From the NCBI GenBank assembly GCA_965365345.1, contig CBDUBH010000034.1, forward strand, positions 1-35,071: a stretch of DNA of 35,071 nt. The letters run 5' to 3'. Source of the stretch: CBDUBH01 sp965365345. GTDB taxonomy: Bacteria; Bacteroidota; Ignavibacteria; Ignavibacteriales; SURF-24. Positions 25,849 through 34,668 of this stretch are shown one piece after another. Position 1 is the first letter of the stretch. Every line of letters begins with the position of its first letter. The notes under the pieces are model-generated. The model saw only the letters and a list, made by a program, of their open reading frames with translations, ran no database searches and was not told where the DNA came from. Position numbers and translations under genes: made by a program.

Positions 25849-27093
25849 TTAAAAATTATATGAAAGATTTATTCCGAAAAGATTTGCTGATGAAGTATAG
25901 GTTCCGTTCATCGGGGCAAATCCGCTTGATGCATAACTTTCTTCAGAATTTGTGATTGTTCTTTCAGCAAATCTTAAGAATAAATATGCAATATCAATTC
26001 CGAATTTTTCAGTAAACTTGTATCCCAAACCGATATTAAAACCTAATCTGTCGGCATCGGGTAAAGTTGGATCTAATCTTTCATCGGGAACCGGATTTTT
26101 ATCATAAAACAATCCGCCTCTTAGATCTAATTTATTTGAAATTCCATATTCAGTTCCAAATCTTACTATATATGAATTTTCATATTCTCTTGCACTTGCT
26201 GAAAGTCTTGATCCGTCTTCTCTGTTTACGATCAAGCTATCGTAACTTGACCAGCCGACAAATTGAATATCAGCGGTAAGTAAAAGATTATCAATTCCTT
26301 TAAATGCAATTCCGAAATTCAAATTATCAGGAACTGTTAAAGGAGCTTTAATTCCGCCGTTGGGAAGTCTTGAAGCAAATTGTGCAGGTGCATTTTCGGT
26401 TACTGCAGTTCCTTCAAATTCATAATCAATAGAACTTCTATAAGATGCTCCAAATGAAAAATCTTTTGTAATGTTAAACAACAAACCTGCAGTAAAACCG
26501 AAACCTGAACCGTCACCTTCTAAATTAACTTTTGCATCCGGAGCTGAGAATGGAGCAAATCCAACCATTTTTTCAATGATTACATCAGCATAAGAATATG
26601 TAAATCCGGCACTGATAGAAAGATTTTCCATCAATTTATATGCAATTACCGGAGTAAAATTGAAAGTTCTTATTTCAACATCTGTTGTCATATATCTTCC
26701 AACCCACTCTTCATCCCAACTTGTTCCTAATCCATAAGGATTATTTACACCAAATCCGAAAAATAATTTATCTGAAAGTTGCTGAGTAAAATAAAAATTG
26801 ATTGGAGTAAAAACTTTTTCTTTCATTTTTGTTTCTTCAACAGAAGGAGAAGGACCGCGGAAAGATGCCGCCGGCATTATCAAAGTAGTTCCAAATAAAA
26901 ATCTGGTTCCGCTTAATTGAGTGATTCCTGCGGGATTAAAATGAACCGCGGAAGGATCATCAGCCAATCCGGTAAAAGCATTTGCCATACTTAAAGCTCT
27001 GGCACCATTTTCATTAATTTGAAATCCGCTGGAAAACAATAATGAATTTACAGAAAATACCAGCAATATAAGAGATAGTATCTTTTTATTCAC
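25849..27093 (-). CDS. FadL/TodX (OmpP1) family outer-membrane transporter
   Basis: A 414-residue outer-membrane beta-barrel for long-chain fatty acids or other hydrophobic compounds. It has a signal peptide (about 1-22, ending SLLFS/SGFQ). The mature N-terminus has the family pattern FQINENGARALSMANAFTG and DDPSAVHFNPAGITQLSG (the plug/hatch region). Repeated amphipathic strands follow, with the typical C-terminal aromatic (SYNF). The start is GTG at 27093, with GGAGG 4 bases upstream. The substrate cannot be read from the sequence. It is the first gene of a pair with the GDSL lipoprotein. Confidence 0.9.
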   Translation of the reverse strand: MNKKILSLILLVFSVNSLLFSSGFQINENGARALSMANAFTGLADDPSAVHFNPAGITQLSGTRFLFGTTLIMPAASFRGPSPSVEETKMKEKVFTPINFYFTQQLSDKLFFGFGVNNPYGLGTSWDEEWVGRYMTTDVEIRTFNFTPVIAYKLMENLSISAGFTYSYADVIIEKMVGFAPFSAPDAKVNLEGDGSGFGFTAGLLFNITKDFSFGASYRSSIDYEFEGTAVTENAPAQFASRLPNGGIKAPLTVPDNLNFGIAFKGIDNLLLTADIQFVGWSSYDSLIVNREDGSRLSASAREYENSYIVRFGTEYGISNKLDLRGGLFYDKNPVPDERLDPTLPDADRLGFNIGLGYKFTEKFGIDIAYLFLRFAERTITNSEESYASSGFAPMNGTYTSSANLFGINLSYNF

Positions 27094-27166
27094 AAGACCT
27101 CCATATAAAAAGTTTGATGGTTTTTGTTTATTAATGAAAATTTTTAATGAAATGAAGAATTATGCT

Positions 27167-27667
27167 TTATTCGATGGTTAATAAAACAAATCCTTTTTCC
27201 ACAGAATCGCCTTCTTTTATAAAAAGCTCTTTGATTATTCCGGTTGCAGGCGATCTTACATCATTTTCCATTTTCATCGCCTCTAATATAAGAACTGATT
27301 CGCCAATTTCCACATGATCGCCTAATTTTTTTTTAATTTTTATGATCATGCCCGGCATCGGAGCTTTGATATTATCGTGGTGATGCAGTTTTTTCCGGAG
27401 TGAAGATAATTCGTCTGCTTTTTCCTGTAAACGGGTTTTTATTTTGGTTTCGAGGTAGTGTCCGTCAATTAATATTCCGTATTTATCCTTTTCAATTTCA
27501 TTTGCAATTATTTCAAAAACTTTATTATTTATTTTAAGCAAAAATGAAAATTCGCCAATTTTCGAAAAACTATATTCAAGTTCTTCTCCATCAAAAAGTA
27601 AAGATTCAGAATTTTTGATTTTTACAGATTTTTTCTTTTCGTAAACTGTTGCAACAAATTCATTCAT
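27167..27667 (-). CDS. Biotin carboxyl carrier protein of an acyl-CoA carboxylase
   Basis: A 166-residue carrier. The C-terminal biotinyl domain (about 95-166) contains ILEAMKMENDVRSPATG with biotin-accepting Lys132 and the preceding APMPGMIIKI. The N-terminal part (about 1-85) looks like the BT-type domain that joins carboxylase and carrier in fused alpha subunits, rather than the Pro/Ala-rich linker of AccB. The ATG lies inside the end of the biotin carboxylase gene (8-base overlap), so the two are translationally coupled. Together they have the length of one propionyl- or acetyl-CoA carboxylase alpha subunit. The carboxyltransferase is not in this window, so the acyl substrate is uncertain. 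Confidence 0.9.
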   Translation of the reverse strand: MNEFVATVYEKKKSVKIKNSESLLFDGEELEYSFSKIGEFSFLLKINNKVFEIIANEIEKDKYGILIDGHYLETKIKTRLQEKADELSSLRKKLHHHDNIKAPMPGMIIKIKKKLGDHVEIGESVLILEAMKMENDVRSPATGIIKELFIKEGDSVEKGFVLLTIE

Positions 27668-29156
27668 GTTTTTTTTCTACCCATTTGTTAAAACGACTGC
27701 AATTTACGGCTGAAGGATTCAATTCATTTTTTTTGAATTTTAAAATTGCTGCAACAATTGCAGCGGCATCTTCATATTTTGAAGCATCTTCTGTTTTCCA
27801 TTTATTGGGAATTAGCGGAATAAATTTTTCTTCAACAAAATTTATATCAAAAGTTCCGTTCAAAAATTCTGCCTGTTTTAAAACCCAGCGATTTGCAGCA
27901 ATATTTGTAAGAACACCGGCAATTCTATATTCACCTAAAGCTCTTTTCATTCTTTCAATTGATTCTTCCCTGTTTTTTGCCCATGTGCAAACTTTGGAAA
28001 GCATTGGATCGTAATAAACCGAAACTTCCGAAAGTACATCAATTCCGGTATCAACTCTGATTCCAATTCCGTTTGGTAATCTGTGATGACGTATTTTACC
28101 GGTGGAAGGAACAAAATTATTATCTACATCTTCCGCATAAATTCTGCATTCGATTGCATGACCGTTAATTTTTAATTCTTCCTGTTTAAAAGACAATTTT
28201 TCGCCCTGGGCAACCCGGATCTGTTCTTTCACAAGATCAATTCCTGTTATAAGTTCGGTAACGGGATGTTCTACTTGTAATCTCGTATTCATTTCAAGGA
28301 AATAAAAATTTTTATCTTTATCGGCAAGGAATTCAATTGTTCCGGCATTGTAATAATCACAGGCTTTTGCGGCATTTACTGCTGCTTCGGTCAATCGTTT
28401 TCTTAGATCGTCATCTACAAAAAAAGACGGCGCTTCTTCAATAATTTTTTGATGTCTTCTTTGAACCGAACACTCACGTTCAAAAAGATGTGCATAATTT
28501 CCGTGTTTATCCGCAATAATTTGAACTTCAATATGCTTGGGCTGTAAAATTAATTTTTCGATGTAAACTTCATCGCTGCCAAAAGATTTTTTCGCTTCAC
28601 TTTGTGCACGCAATAATGAATCTTCAAATTCATCTTCAGAGAAAACTTTCCGCATTCCTTTTCCGCCCCCGCCGCCGGCAGCTTTCAGCAAAATCGGATA
28701 GCCGATTTCAGAAGCAAATTTTTTCGCTTCTTCCAAATTTGTTATCGGCTCGGTTGTTCCGGGAACAATCGGAACATTGTGCTGCTTCATTAATTGTCTT
28801 GCCGCAGTTTTGCTTCCCATCATTTTTACTGATTCCGAGGAAGGACCAATAAAAATAAGTCCGCTTTCTTCAATAGTTTTTATAAAATCGGCATTTTCGG
28901 AAAGAAATCCGTATCCGGGATGAATAGCATCGGCTTTGATCTTTTTTGCGAGTGAAATAATTTTTGATGTGTTAAGATATGAATCCGCCGCCTGAGATAA
29001 GCCGATATGATAAGCTTCATCGGCTAATCTTACATGCAACGAATCTTTATCGCAATCTGAATAGATTGATGCAGAGGTAATGCCCATTTCGCGGCAGGCT
29101 TTAATTATTCTTACCGCAATTTCACCTCTGTTTGCAATTAAAATTTTTTTAATCAA
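27660..29156 (-). CDS. Biotin carboxylase subunit of an acyl-CoA carboxylase
   Basis: Carboxylates the biotin on the neighbouring carrier protein using ATP and bicarbonate. The 498 residues show the N-terminal ILIANRGEIAVRIIKACREMG, the ATP-grasp glycine loop KAAGGGGGKGMRKV, the active-site segment EMNTRLQVEHPVTE and the C-terminal domain (AIECRIYAEDVDNNFVPSTG). AccC is usually about 450 residues; the extra roughly 50 match the region leading to the BT domain in fused alpha subunits, which argues for propionyl/acyl-CoA carboxylase type. The start is TTG at 29156 with AGGAT just upstream. It follows mutS2 by 7 bases and overlaps the BCCP gene by 8. Confidence 0.93.
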   Translation of the reverse strand: MIKKILIANRGEIAVRIIKACREMGITSASIYSDCDKDSLHVRLADEAYHIGLSQAADSYLNTSKIISLAKKIKADAIHPGYGFLSENADFIKTIEESGLIFIGPSSESVKMMGSKTAARQLMKQHNVPIVPGTTEPITNLEEAKKFASEIGYPILLKAAGGGGGKGMRKVFSEDEFEDSLLRAQSEAKKSFGSDEVYIEKLILQPKHIEVQIIADKHGNYAHLFERECSVQRRHQKIIEEAPSFFVDDDLRKRLTEAAVNAAKACDYYNAGTIEFLADKDKNFYFLEMNTRLQVEHPVTELITGIDLVKEQIRVAQGEKLSFKQEELKINGHAIECRIYAEDVDNNFVPSTGKIRHHRLPNGIGIRVDTGIDVLSEVSVYYDPMLSKVCTWAKNREESIERMKRALGEYRIAGVLTNIAANRWVLKQAEFLNGTFDINFVEEKFIPLIPNKWKTEDASKYEDAAAIVAAILKFKKNELNPSAVNCSRFNKWVEKKHE

Positions 29157-29163
29157 ATTTATC

Positions 29164-31500
29164 CTATTTTAGTTCAACTACCGTAATTCCGTCACCGCCA
29201 TGTTCAATATTTGCAAAATAGAATTTTTTTACACCTTCATGTTTTGATAGAATTTCATGAACCATTTTTTTCAAAATTCCGGTTCCTTTTCCGTGCAAAA
29301 TTTCAATTCTGTTCAATCCTGCCGAAAATGCATCATCTAAAAATTTAACAACTTCAAAATCGGCTTCTTCCGGCTTTTTACCGCGAATATCCAAATTTGA
29401 TTTTGCATCAGATTTAAAATAACTTCCTGAAAATTCAATTTTTGTTTCAACATCTTTTTTCTTTGCTGGTAAAAGTTCTGCAAGTTTTATTTTTAACTTA
29501 ATACTTCCCGAAACAATTACCGCTTTATCTTTTTCGATCTCTAAAATCTTTCCGTACGTTTGCGAATTTTTTACGTTAACGTAATCGCCAGTTTTTAATA
29601 TAATATTTTTATCCGTCGTTGACAAATTATTTTCGGATTTTGCCTCCTCTTTCAATTCTGAGATTTCTTTTCTGATATTTTTTACAACTTCTTTATCCGC
29701 TTTAGTTTCTCTAATTTCCTTTATCGCATTTTCAACTTTTTTATTTACATCTTTCAGAAATTCATCAGCTTTTATTTTTGCATTATTAATGATTTCTTTT
29801 TTCTGTTTTTCCAATCGCTCAATATTTTGCTGATAAAGATTTGTCAAACCTTTTAATCTTGAATTTTCGAGTTCATATTCTTTTAATTTCTTCTCTAAAG
29901 ATGTTGATTTATTTTCAAGATCTATAAGGAAAGTTTCAATTTTCATTTTGTCGGGATCCAAATAATTTTTTGCAAGTTCAAAAAAATCATTTGAAAATCC
30001 GATTCTTCCGGCAACTTCGAAAGCGTAACTTGAGCCGGGCACACCTTGCTTAAATTTGTAAGTTGGGATCAATTTTACAGGATCAAATTCCATTGATGCA
30101 TTTTGAAATCCTTCCAATTCGTTTGCCGCCAGTTTTAGTTCACCGTGATGAGTTGTTGCAAGCACAATCGCATTTTTCTTTTGAAGCGAAATTAAAATTG
30201 CTGAAGCTAAAGCGCTACCTTCAGCGGGATCAGTGCCTGTTCCAATTTCATCTAAAAGTACAAGTGAATTTACATCGGCTCTATTCAAAATATTATGGAT
30301 GTTGGTTAAATGCGAACTGAAAGTACTTAGATCATCTTCTATTGATTGTTGATCGCCGATATCAACCAAAATTTGAGCTAGGAATTTAAAGTTTGAATCC
30401 GGATGTGCAGGAATATGGATTCCTGACATTACCATTAATGAAAGAAGTCCGGCAGTTTTCAGTACAACAGTTTTTCCGCCTGCGTTTGGACCGGTAATCA
30501 AAATCACATTATCTTTTTCGATGTTTAAATTAAGCGGAACAGTTTTTTCTTTTCCGTATTTTTTTAGTAATATCGGATGTCTGGCATCCAAAATTCTGAA
30601 GGTTGAATTTTCATCAAGACTCGGGAAAGATCCGATAATTTCGATCGAATATTTTGCTTTTGCAAAAATTGCATCCAGATAAGCAATTGTTTGAAGAGCA
30701 AGTTTTAAATTATCACTTTGTTCACCGATTTTTTTTGTTAATTCTTTCAATAATCTTTCAATTTCTCGGCGTTCGGCAAATTTCAATGAAAGAATTTCGT
30801 TGTTCAATTCTAAAGTTTCTTCCGGCTCAATGTAAACTGTTTGTCCGGTTGATGATTCTGAATGTATAAATCCTTTAACATGTCTTTTATGTTCTGATTT
30901 TACCGGAACAACCATTCTGCCGTCACGAAGGGTAATATATTCTTCGCGAACCAGATATGAGTCTGATAAATTTTTCAGAATTTTATTTATAACTTTCGAA
31001 AGCGAATCAGTTTTTCGATTAATTTCATTACGGATCTCGCTTAATTTAGAACTCGCGTTATCTTTAACTTCTCCGTTCTCATCAACAATTTTTTGTATAT
31101 GATGTTCAAAAACTTTATCAACAAATAATCCCTGTAAAAAATTTTCCGCTAATTTTCCGGCTTCGGTTTGATTTTTTAAGAATTGAAATACAAATCTTGA
31201 GGTTTGCGCCAAATTTAAGATCGCAAGGATTTTTTTTCCGTTAATTACGGCACCTTCAATTGAAGTAATTGAAAGATCTTCAAAAAGATCTGGAAGATAA
31301 TTTATCGGAGGAACATCGCTTTTAATTATTATTTCTTTTGCTTCGGTAACATATTTGCCTTCAAGTTCAACCAATGATTTATTATCAAGTGGAACCGTGT
31401 TTAGGATCTCAATTTTACCGGGTTCTGTTACCGCATACTTTGCTATGTAATTTAATATTTTTTCGTATTCTAATTTTTCAAGTATAGGTTTTGTTATCAT
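29164..31500 (-). CDS. mutS2: Endonuclease MutS2
   Basis: A 778-residue MutS-like ATPase without the mismatch-reading N-terminal domains. It has core/lever helices (about 1-300), an ATPase domain (about 305-515) with Walker A GPNAGGKT from residue 337 and Walker B LLDEIGTGTDPAEG, a long coiled coil (about 515-640, Lys/Glu-rich), a KOW-like stretch, and a C-terminal Smr nuclease domain (about 700-778) with LDIRGKKPEEAD and HGKGTGILKK. MutS2 is linked to suppression of recombination and, in Bacillus, to rescue of collided ribosomes. The full set of domains suggests an active protein. Its ATG shares a base with the cvpA stop. Confidence 0.96.
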   Translation of the reverse strand: MITKPILEKLEYEKILNYIAKYAVTEPGKIEILNTVPLDNKSLVELEGKYVTEAKEIIIKSDVPPINYLPDLFEDLSITSIEGAVINGKKILAILNLAQTSRFVFQFLKNQTEAGKLAENFLQGLFVDKVFEHHIQKIVDENGEVKDNASSKLSEIRNEINRKTDSLSKVINKILKNLSDSYLVREEYITLRDGRMVVPVKSEHKRHVKGFIHSESSTGQTVYIEPEETLELNNEILSLKFAERREIERLLKELTKKIGEQSDNLKLALQTIAYLDAIFAKAKYSIEIIGSFPSLDENSTFRILDARHPILLKKYGKEKTVPLNLNIEKDNVILITGPNAGGKTVVLKTAGLLSLMVMSGIHIPAHPDSNFKFLAQILVDIGDQQSIEDDLSTFSSHLTNIHNILNRADVNSLVLLDEIGTGTDPAEGSALASAILISLQKKNAIVLATTHHGELKLAANELEGFQNASMEFDPVKLIPTYKFKQGVPGSSYAFEVAGRIGFSNDFFELAKNYLDPDKMKIETFLIDLENKSTSLEKKLKEYELENSRLKGLTNLYQQNIERLEKQKKEIINNAKIKADEFLKDVNKKVENAIKEIRETKADKEVVKNIRKEISELKEEAKSENNLSTTDKNIILKTGDYVNVKNSQTYGKILEIEKDKAVIVSGSIKLKIKLAELLPAKKKDVETKIEFSGSYFKSDAKSNLDIRGKKPEEADFEVVKFLDDAFSAGLNRIEILHGKGTGILKKMVHEILSKHEGVKKFYFANIEHGGDGITVVELK

Positions 31501-32111
31501 TACTCTTTTGAAAATCTGACTTTTTTAATTTTAGTTTTGTTTTGGGATTCGTCATTATTGGTTTTTAACGAATCAGCCGGCTGAATTTCCGGTTCGGTAA
31601 TATTTTTATCTTTAGTTTGTTCTTCAATATAAGCTTTTAAAATTCCTCTTCCACCAATAATCATATCAACAGATTTGGGCAATACCGAATAAATGGAAGC
31701 ATATAAAGCTGATTTTTCCTTTATTTCTTTTTTAGGTACGCTGAATAAATTCAAAAAGAAAAGTAAGCCGGAAAGAAAAATTATTATCTGTAAAACTCCA
31801 GCAATTCCGCCTAAAGTTTGATTTATCAGTTTATTAACTTTATCATGCGGATGAACAACTCTTTTTAGAATTGCTGCGAGCAAAAATATAATTATGAAAA
31901 TAAAAAAGCCTGATGCAATTCTGGCAAAGTAAATTTCATTATCGAAAAGCGGAGCAACAGTTTTTCCGAGGTCGTTTGAAAATTCAATTGCCAAAATGAT
32001 TCCTAGAATTACTCCGATCAGACCGATTATCTTTCTTACCAATCCGTCTTTAAATCCGAGAATAAATCCGATTACAACGATACCAATTATAAAATAATCA
32101 AAATAATTCAA
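31500..32111 (-). CDS. CvpA family membrane protein
   Basis: A 203-residue inner-membrane protein with about four hydrophobic helices (roughly 3-25, 27-45, 65-88 and 100-125) and a polar C-terminal tail rich in Lys, Asp, Asn and Thr. The N-terminal FDYFIIGIVVIGFILGFKDG is the family's signature start. The founding E. coli member affects colicin V production; a general envelope role is likely but undefined. The start is TTG at 32111 with AGGAT 5 bases upstream and no nearby ATG. It lies 3 bases past the yqeY stop, and a cvpA-mutS2 order is common in bacteria. Confidence 0.88.
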   Translation of the reverse strand: MNYFDYFIIGIVVIGFILGFKDGLVRKIIGLIGVILGIILAIEFSNDLGKTVAPLFDNEIYFARIASGFFIFIIIFLLAAILKRVVHPHDKVNKLINQTLGGIAGVLQIIIFLSGLLFFLNLFSVPKKEIKEKSALYASIYSVLPKSVDMIIGGRGILKAYIEEQTKDKNITEPEIQPADSLKTNNDESQNKTKIKKVRFSKE

Positions 32112-32114
32112 TTT

Positions 32115-32561
32115 TTATCCTAATACTTTTTCAACTTTAGCTTTAATTAATTTACCATCTGCCTGCCCTTTCAATTCTTTTACTGCAAGAGGCATCAATT
32201 TTGAAAAATCGCTTTTTCCGGTTGCTCCGATCTGAGTTGCCAATTCACGGACTTTCGTTTCAACTTCATCTTCAGATAATTGTTTTGGAAGATATTCCAT
32301 TATAATTTTCATTTCCGCTTCTTCTTTATCTGCAAGATCATTTCTTCCGGCATTTCTGTACTGTTCGATAGCGTCTTTTCTTTTTTTTGCGGCAGTAGTT
32401 AATAATCGAATACTTTCTTCATCATTTAAGTCTTTTCCGGTTCCGCTTTTTTCAAACTCCAAAATTAAAGCCCGGATTGATCTGATTGTTTCGAGGCGAA
32501 GTTTTTCGCCTGATTTCATTGCTGTTTTAAGATCTTCGTTAATTTTTTCTTTTAAACTCAT
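32115..32561 (-). CDS. GatB/YqeY domain protein
   Basis: A 148-residue protein with the YqeY fold, related to the tRNA-binding tail of GatB. The N-terminal MSLKEKINEDLKTAMKSGEK and the AAKKRKDAIEQYRNAGR and EYLPKQLSEDEVE stretches are typical. It may help tRNA-dependent amidation, but its role is unproven. I set the start at the ATG at 32561, with AGGAG about 10 bases upstream. An upstream in-frame ATG at 32624 would add 21 residues encoded by the terminator hairpin of the exbD operon and is not credible. It leads the yqeY-cvpA-mutS2-carboxylase run. Confidence 0.9.
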   Translation of the reverse strand: MSLKEKINEDLKTAMKSGEKLRLETIRSIRALILEFEKSGTGKDLNDEESIRLLTTAAKKRKDAIEQYRNAGRNDLADKEEAEMKIIMEYLPKQLSEDEVETKVRELATQIGATGKSDFSKLMPLAVKELKGQADGKLIKAKVEKVLG

Positions 32562-32580
32562 TTTATTTTTTCTCCTAAAA

Positions 32581-32615
32581 AAAAAGGCAGATATTAAGAT
32601 AATACCTGCCTTTTT
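32581..32615 (-). terminator. Strong terminator of the exbB-exbD-exbD operon
   Basis: A 15-bp stem with one G-U pair (32581-32595 with 32601-32615, loop AAGAT) is followed on the minus strand by a run of T residues. It lies about 20 bases past the second exbD stop and immediately before the ribosome site of yqeY. Downstream genes must therefore be reached by read-through or by a promoter placed upstream within exbD. Confidence 0.9.
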
Positions 32616-32633
32616 AATTTGCAAAACATATTT

Positions 32634-33050
32634 TTATTCAGGTAAAGCCTGAGCGGAATAGTTAATTCTTCTTGCATCGGCTTTGCGCAGTTCTTGCTGA
32701 ATATCGGTAACAACGCCCATATCCGAAGCTCTGTCAATTCTTAATGACACGATAACATTGGGAAGTTCTTGTCTTCTTCTGTACATAATATCCTGAACTT
32801 CTTCCAATTTTACAATACTGTCATTAACCTGAATCCTACCGTCATATCCTACCCAGATATAAGATATTAATCTTTTATTTTCAATTTTTTCTATGGCTTT
32901 TGCTTCAGGAAGTTTGTATTGAACAAATACTTCTTGCTCCCTTAAAGTTGTAGTAACCATGAAAAACAAAAGAAGGATAAATACAATATCCGACATTGAT
33001 GCTGTAGGAATATTCGTTTTTGTAGTTGCTCTTTTCTTTTCAAAAGTCAT
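32634..33050 (-). CDS. exbD: ExbD/TolR family protein (second copy)
   Basis: A 138-residue part of the proton-driven ExbB-ExbD motor that energises outer-membrane transport or Tol-type envelope tension. One membrane helix (about 22-42) begins with the proton-carrying aspartate, Asp21 in PTASMSDIVFILLLFFMVTT. A periplasmic domain (about 45-138) follows. AGGAAA lies upstream of the ATG. It is the third gene of the motor operon, and a strong terminator follows. It shares the PTASMSDI start with the neighbouring copy but is shorter. Confidence 0.92.
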   Translation of the reverse strand: MTFEKKRATTKTNIPTASMSDIVFILLLFFMVTTTLREQEVFVQYKLPEAKAIEKIENKRLISYIWVGYDGRIQVNDSIVKLEEVQDIMYRRRQELPNVIVSLRIDRASDMGVVTDIQQELRKADARRINYSAQALPE

Positions 33051-33067
33051 CGTTTTTTCCTATAAAA

Positions 33068-33607
33068 TTATTTTACAGCCTCAGGTTCGGCAATTGAGAT
33101 AATTTGAGGTATTTTGTCCTTAACTTCTTTATCTTGATCAGGATTCAATTCATTAGCTTTTTTACCGTATTGACCCATAGCATATTCATCACGAACTTCG
33201 AAATATGCTCTTTTGATTTGATCCAATGCCTGAATATATCTGTTATAATTTGTCTTTCTATCCGTTTTTACAGAAACGATCAGTTTTTTATTTGAAGGTA
33301 ACTCAATTTTGCTTCTGATTCTTTCTTTCAAATTTTTAGAAATTTGAGGAATAGCAATTACATTACCATCCAATAAAACATCACCGTTTTCATTTATCAG
33401 AACGGCAGCCATTCTATCCTTCGAAACTTCTACAGTTTCCTGTTTTTCATCCGGAGGAATATATTCGGGCAGTGTTAGACCAATACCGGTATCAACATCA
33501 ATTGTTGTAGTTACTAAGAAGAACAACAACAATAAGAATGAGATATCAGACATCGATGCCGTTGGGATCTCAGCGTCTGCTCTTTTTTTCTTTTTAAGTA
33601 TTGGCAT
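33068..33607 (-). CDS. exbD: ExbD/TolR family protein (first copy)
   Basis: A 179-residue ExbD-type protein with a basic cytoplasmic start (KKKKR), Asp21 in PTASMSDISF leading one membrane helix (about 22-42), and a periplasmic domain that is longer than in the second copy, with a charged C-terminal extension from about 150. The two copies probably assemble with the single ExbB below, either as a mixed ring or as alternatives. It lies 14 bases after exbB and 17 before the second exbD. Confidence 0.92.
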   Translation of the reverse strand: MPILKKKKRADAEIPTASMSDISFLLLLFFLVTTTIDVDTGIGLTLPEYIPPDEKQETVEVSKDRMAAVLINENGDVLLDGNVIAIPQISKNLKERIRSKIELPSNKKLIVSVKTDRKTNYNRYIQALDQIKRAYFEVRDEYAMGQYGKKANELNPDQDKEVKDKIPQIISIAEPEAVK

Positions 33608-33621
33608 TTTATTAAACTCTC

Positions 33622-34317
33622 TTAAATTCTTTTTCCGGTTTTAATTTCATATAAAGCATCAATTAATTCGATTGAGCTTTCTTCCATATCAGCAACGATT
33701 CTGTCAATTCTTGATACGAAATAGTTATAGAATGTTTGAAGAATCATAGCTACAACAAGTCCGAAAAGAGTTGTTAATAACGCGACCGCGATACCGCTAG
33801 CAACGATACTAGGAGAAATTTGGTTAGCAGCAGCAATAGCATCAAATGCAGAGATCATACCTTGTACTGTTCCGGTAAATCCAAGCATAGGAGCCAAAGT
33901 GATCATAAGGTTGATCCAGATCAATCCTCTTTCCAAAAAGCTCATTTCCAAGGCACCGTAAGCCATAATAGCTTTTTCAGCTGCATCAAGACCTTCATCA
34001 GCTCTTAATAAACCTGCATGGAAAACTGAAGCAATAGAACCTCTTGTATTTTCGCACAATCTGATAGCTTCTTCAATACCGCCTTCTGCTAAAGCTTTTT
34101 TCACTTTAACGATGAATTTTTTTGTGTTTGTGGAAGCTCTTGATAAAGTCCATAATCTTTCAATACTGAAAGCAAGACCAATGATCAAAGTTGCCAATAT
34201 CGGATGCATAAATCCGCCGCCGGCTACGTATTTTTCTTGAAGCCATGTAAGCGCTCCGCCATCATTTGCTTGAGCAATAACATAAGTACCAAAAGCAATA
34301 ATTTGTGTGAGTACCAT
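33622..34317 (-). CDS. exbB: MotA/TolQ/ExbB family proton channel protein
   Basis: A 231-residue inner-membrane protein with three hydrophobic segments (about 36-56, 130-155 and 170-195) and the family's loop between the first and second. MITLAPMLGFTGTVQGMI carries the conserved channel-lining pattern. With the two ExbD proteins it should form the proton-driven motor. No TonB gene is in the window, so the output could be TonB-dependent transport, Tol-Pal, or another envelope task. GGAGG lies 10 bases before the ATG. Confidence 0.93.
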   Translation of the reverse strand: MVLTQIIAFGTYVIAQANDGGALTWLQEKYVAGGGFMHPILATLIIGLAFSIERLWTLSRASTNTKKFIVKVKKALAEGGIEEAIRLCENTRGSIASVFHAGLLRADEGLDAAEKAIMAYGALEMSFLERGLIWINLMITLAPMLGFTGTVQGMISAFDAIAAANQISPSIVASGIAVALLTTLFGLVVAMILQTFYNYFVSRIDRIVADMEESSIELIDALYEIKTGKRI

Positions 34318-34391
34318 AAAAAAGTAACCTCCAATGATTATATTATTTCAAAACCGCTTTTCTTACTGAAAGAAAATTAACTCGGTAACAT

Positions 34392-34416
34392 TAAGTATTT
34401 AATAAAAAAAAGTCAA
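34392..34416 (-). promoter_or_regulatory. Possible exbB promoter
   Basis: On the minus strand TTGACT (34416-34411) is followed after 13 bases by TACTTAATG, and TAATGT lies at 17-bp spacing as a poor -10. The -35 matches five of six bases and the -10 only weakly. It is about 80-100 bases from the exbB start, a reasonable leader length. Offered as a candidate only. Confidence 0.3.
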
Positions 34417-34668
34417 TATAAGTTTGTTAAAAAGTTATATCTATCCGGTTTTATCTTTACTTTATTGAACCGAAATTCACTTTTAAATTTAATACATTCA
34501 ATTTTAAATTCCTATTTAAATTTTTTCATTTAATCTGAACATATTTTCAATTGAAATTTCAATTCACATTTTTTAGAAAAAGAACTTTTTAATTTACTTT
34601 TACCTCATATTTTTCACAAAACAATCTGCATTTAATAAACTTTTTTGATAATTATTTACAATTCTATC

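Noticed and set aside
27660..27667. Frameshift between biotin carboxylase and carrier protein
   Set aside because: The ATG/TGA overlap, complete domains on both sides and known split versions of this enzyme fit a real two-gene arrangement.
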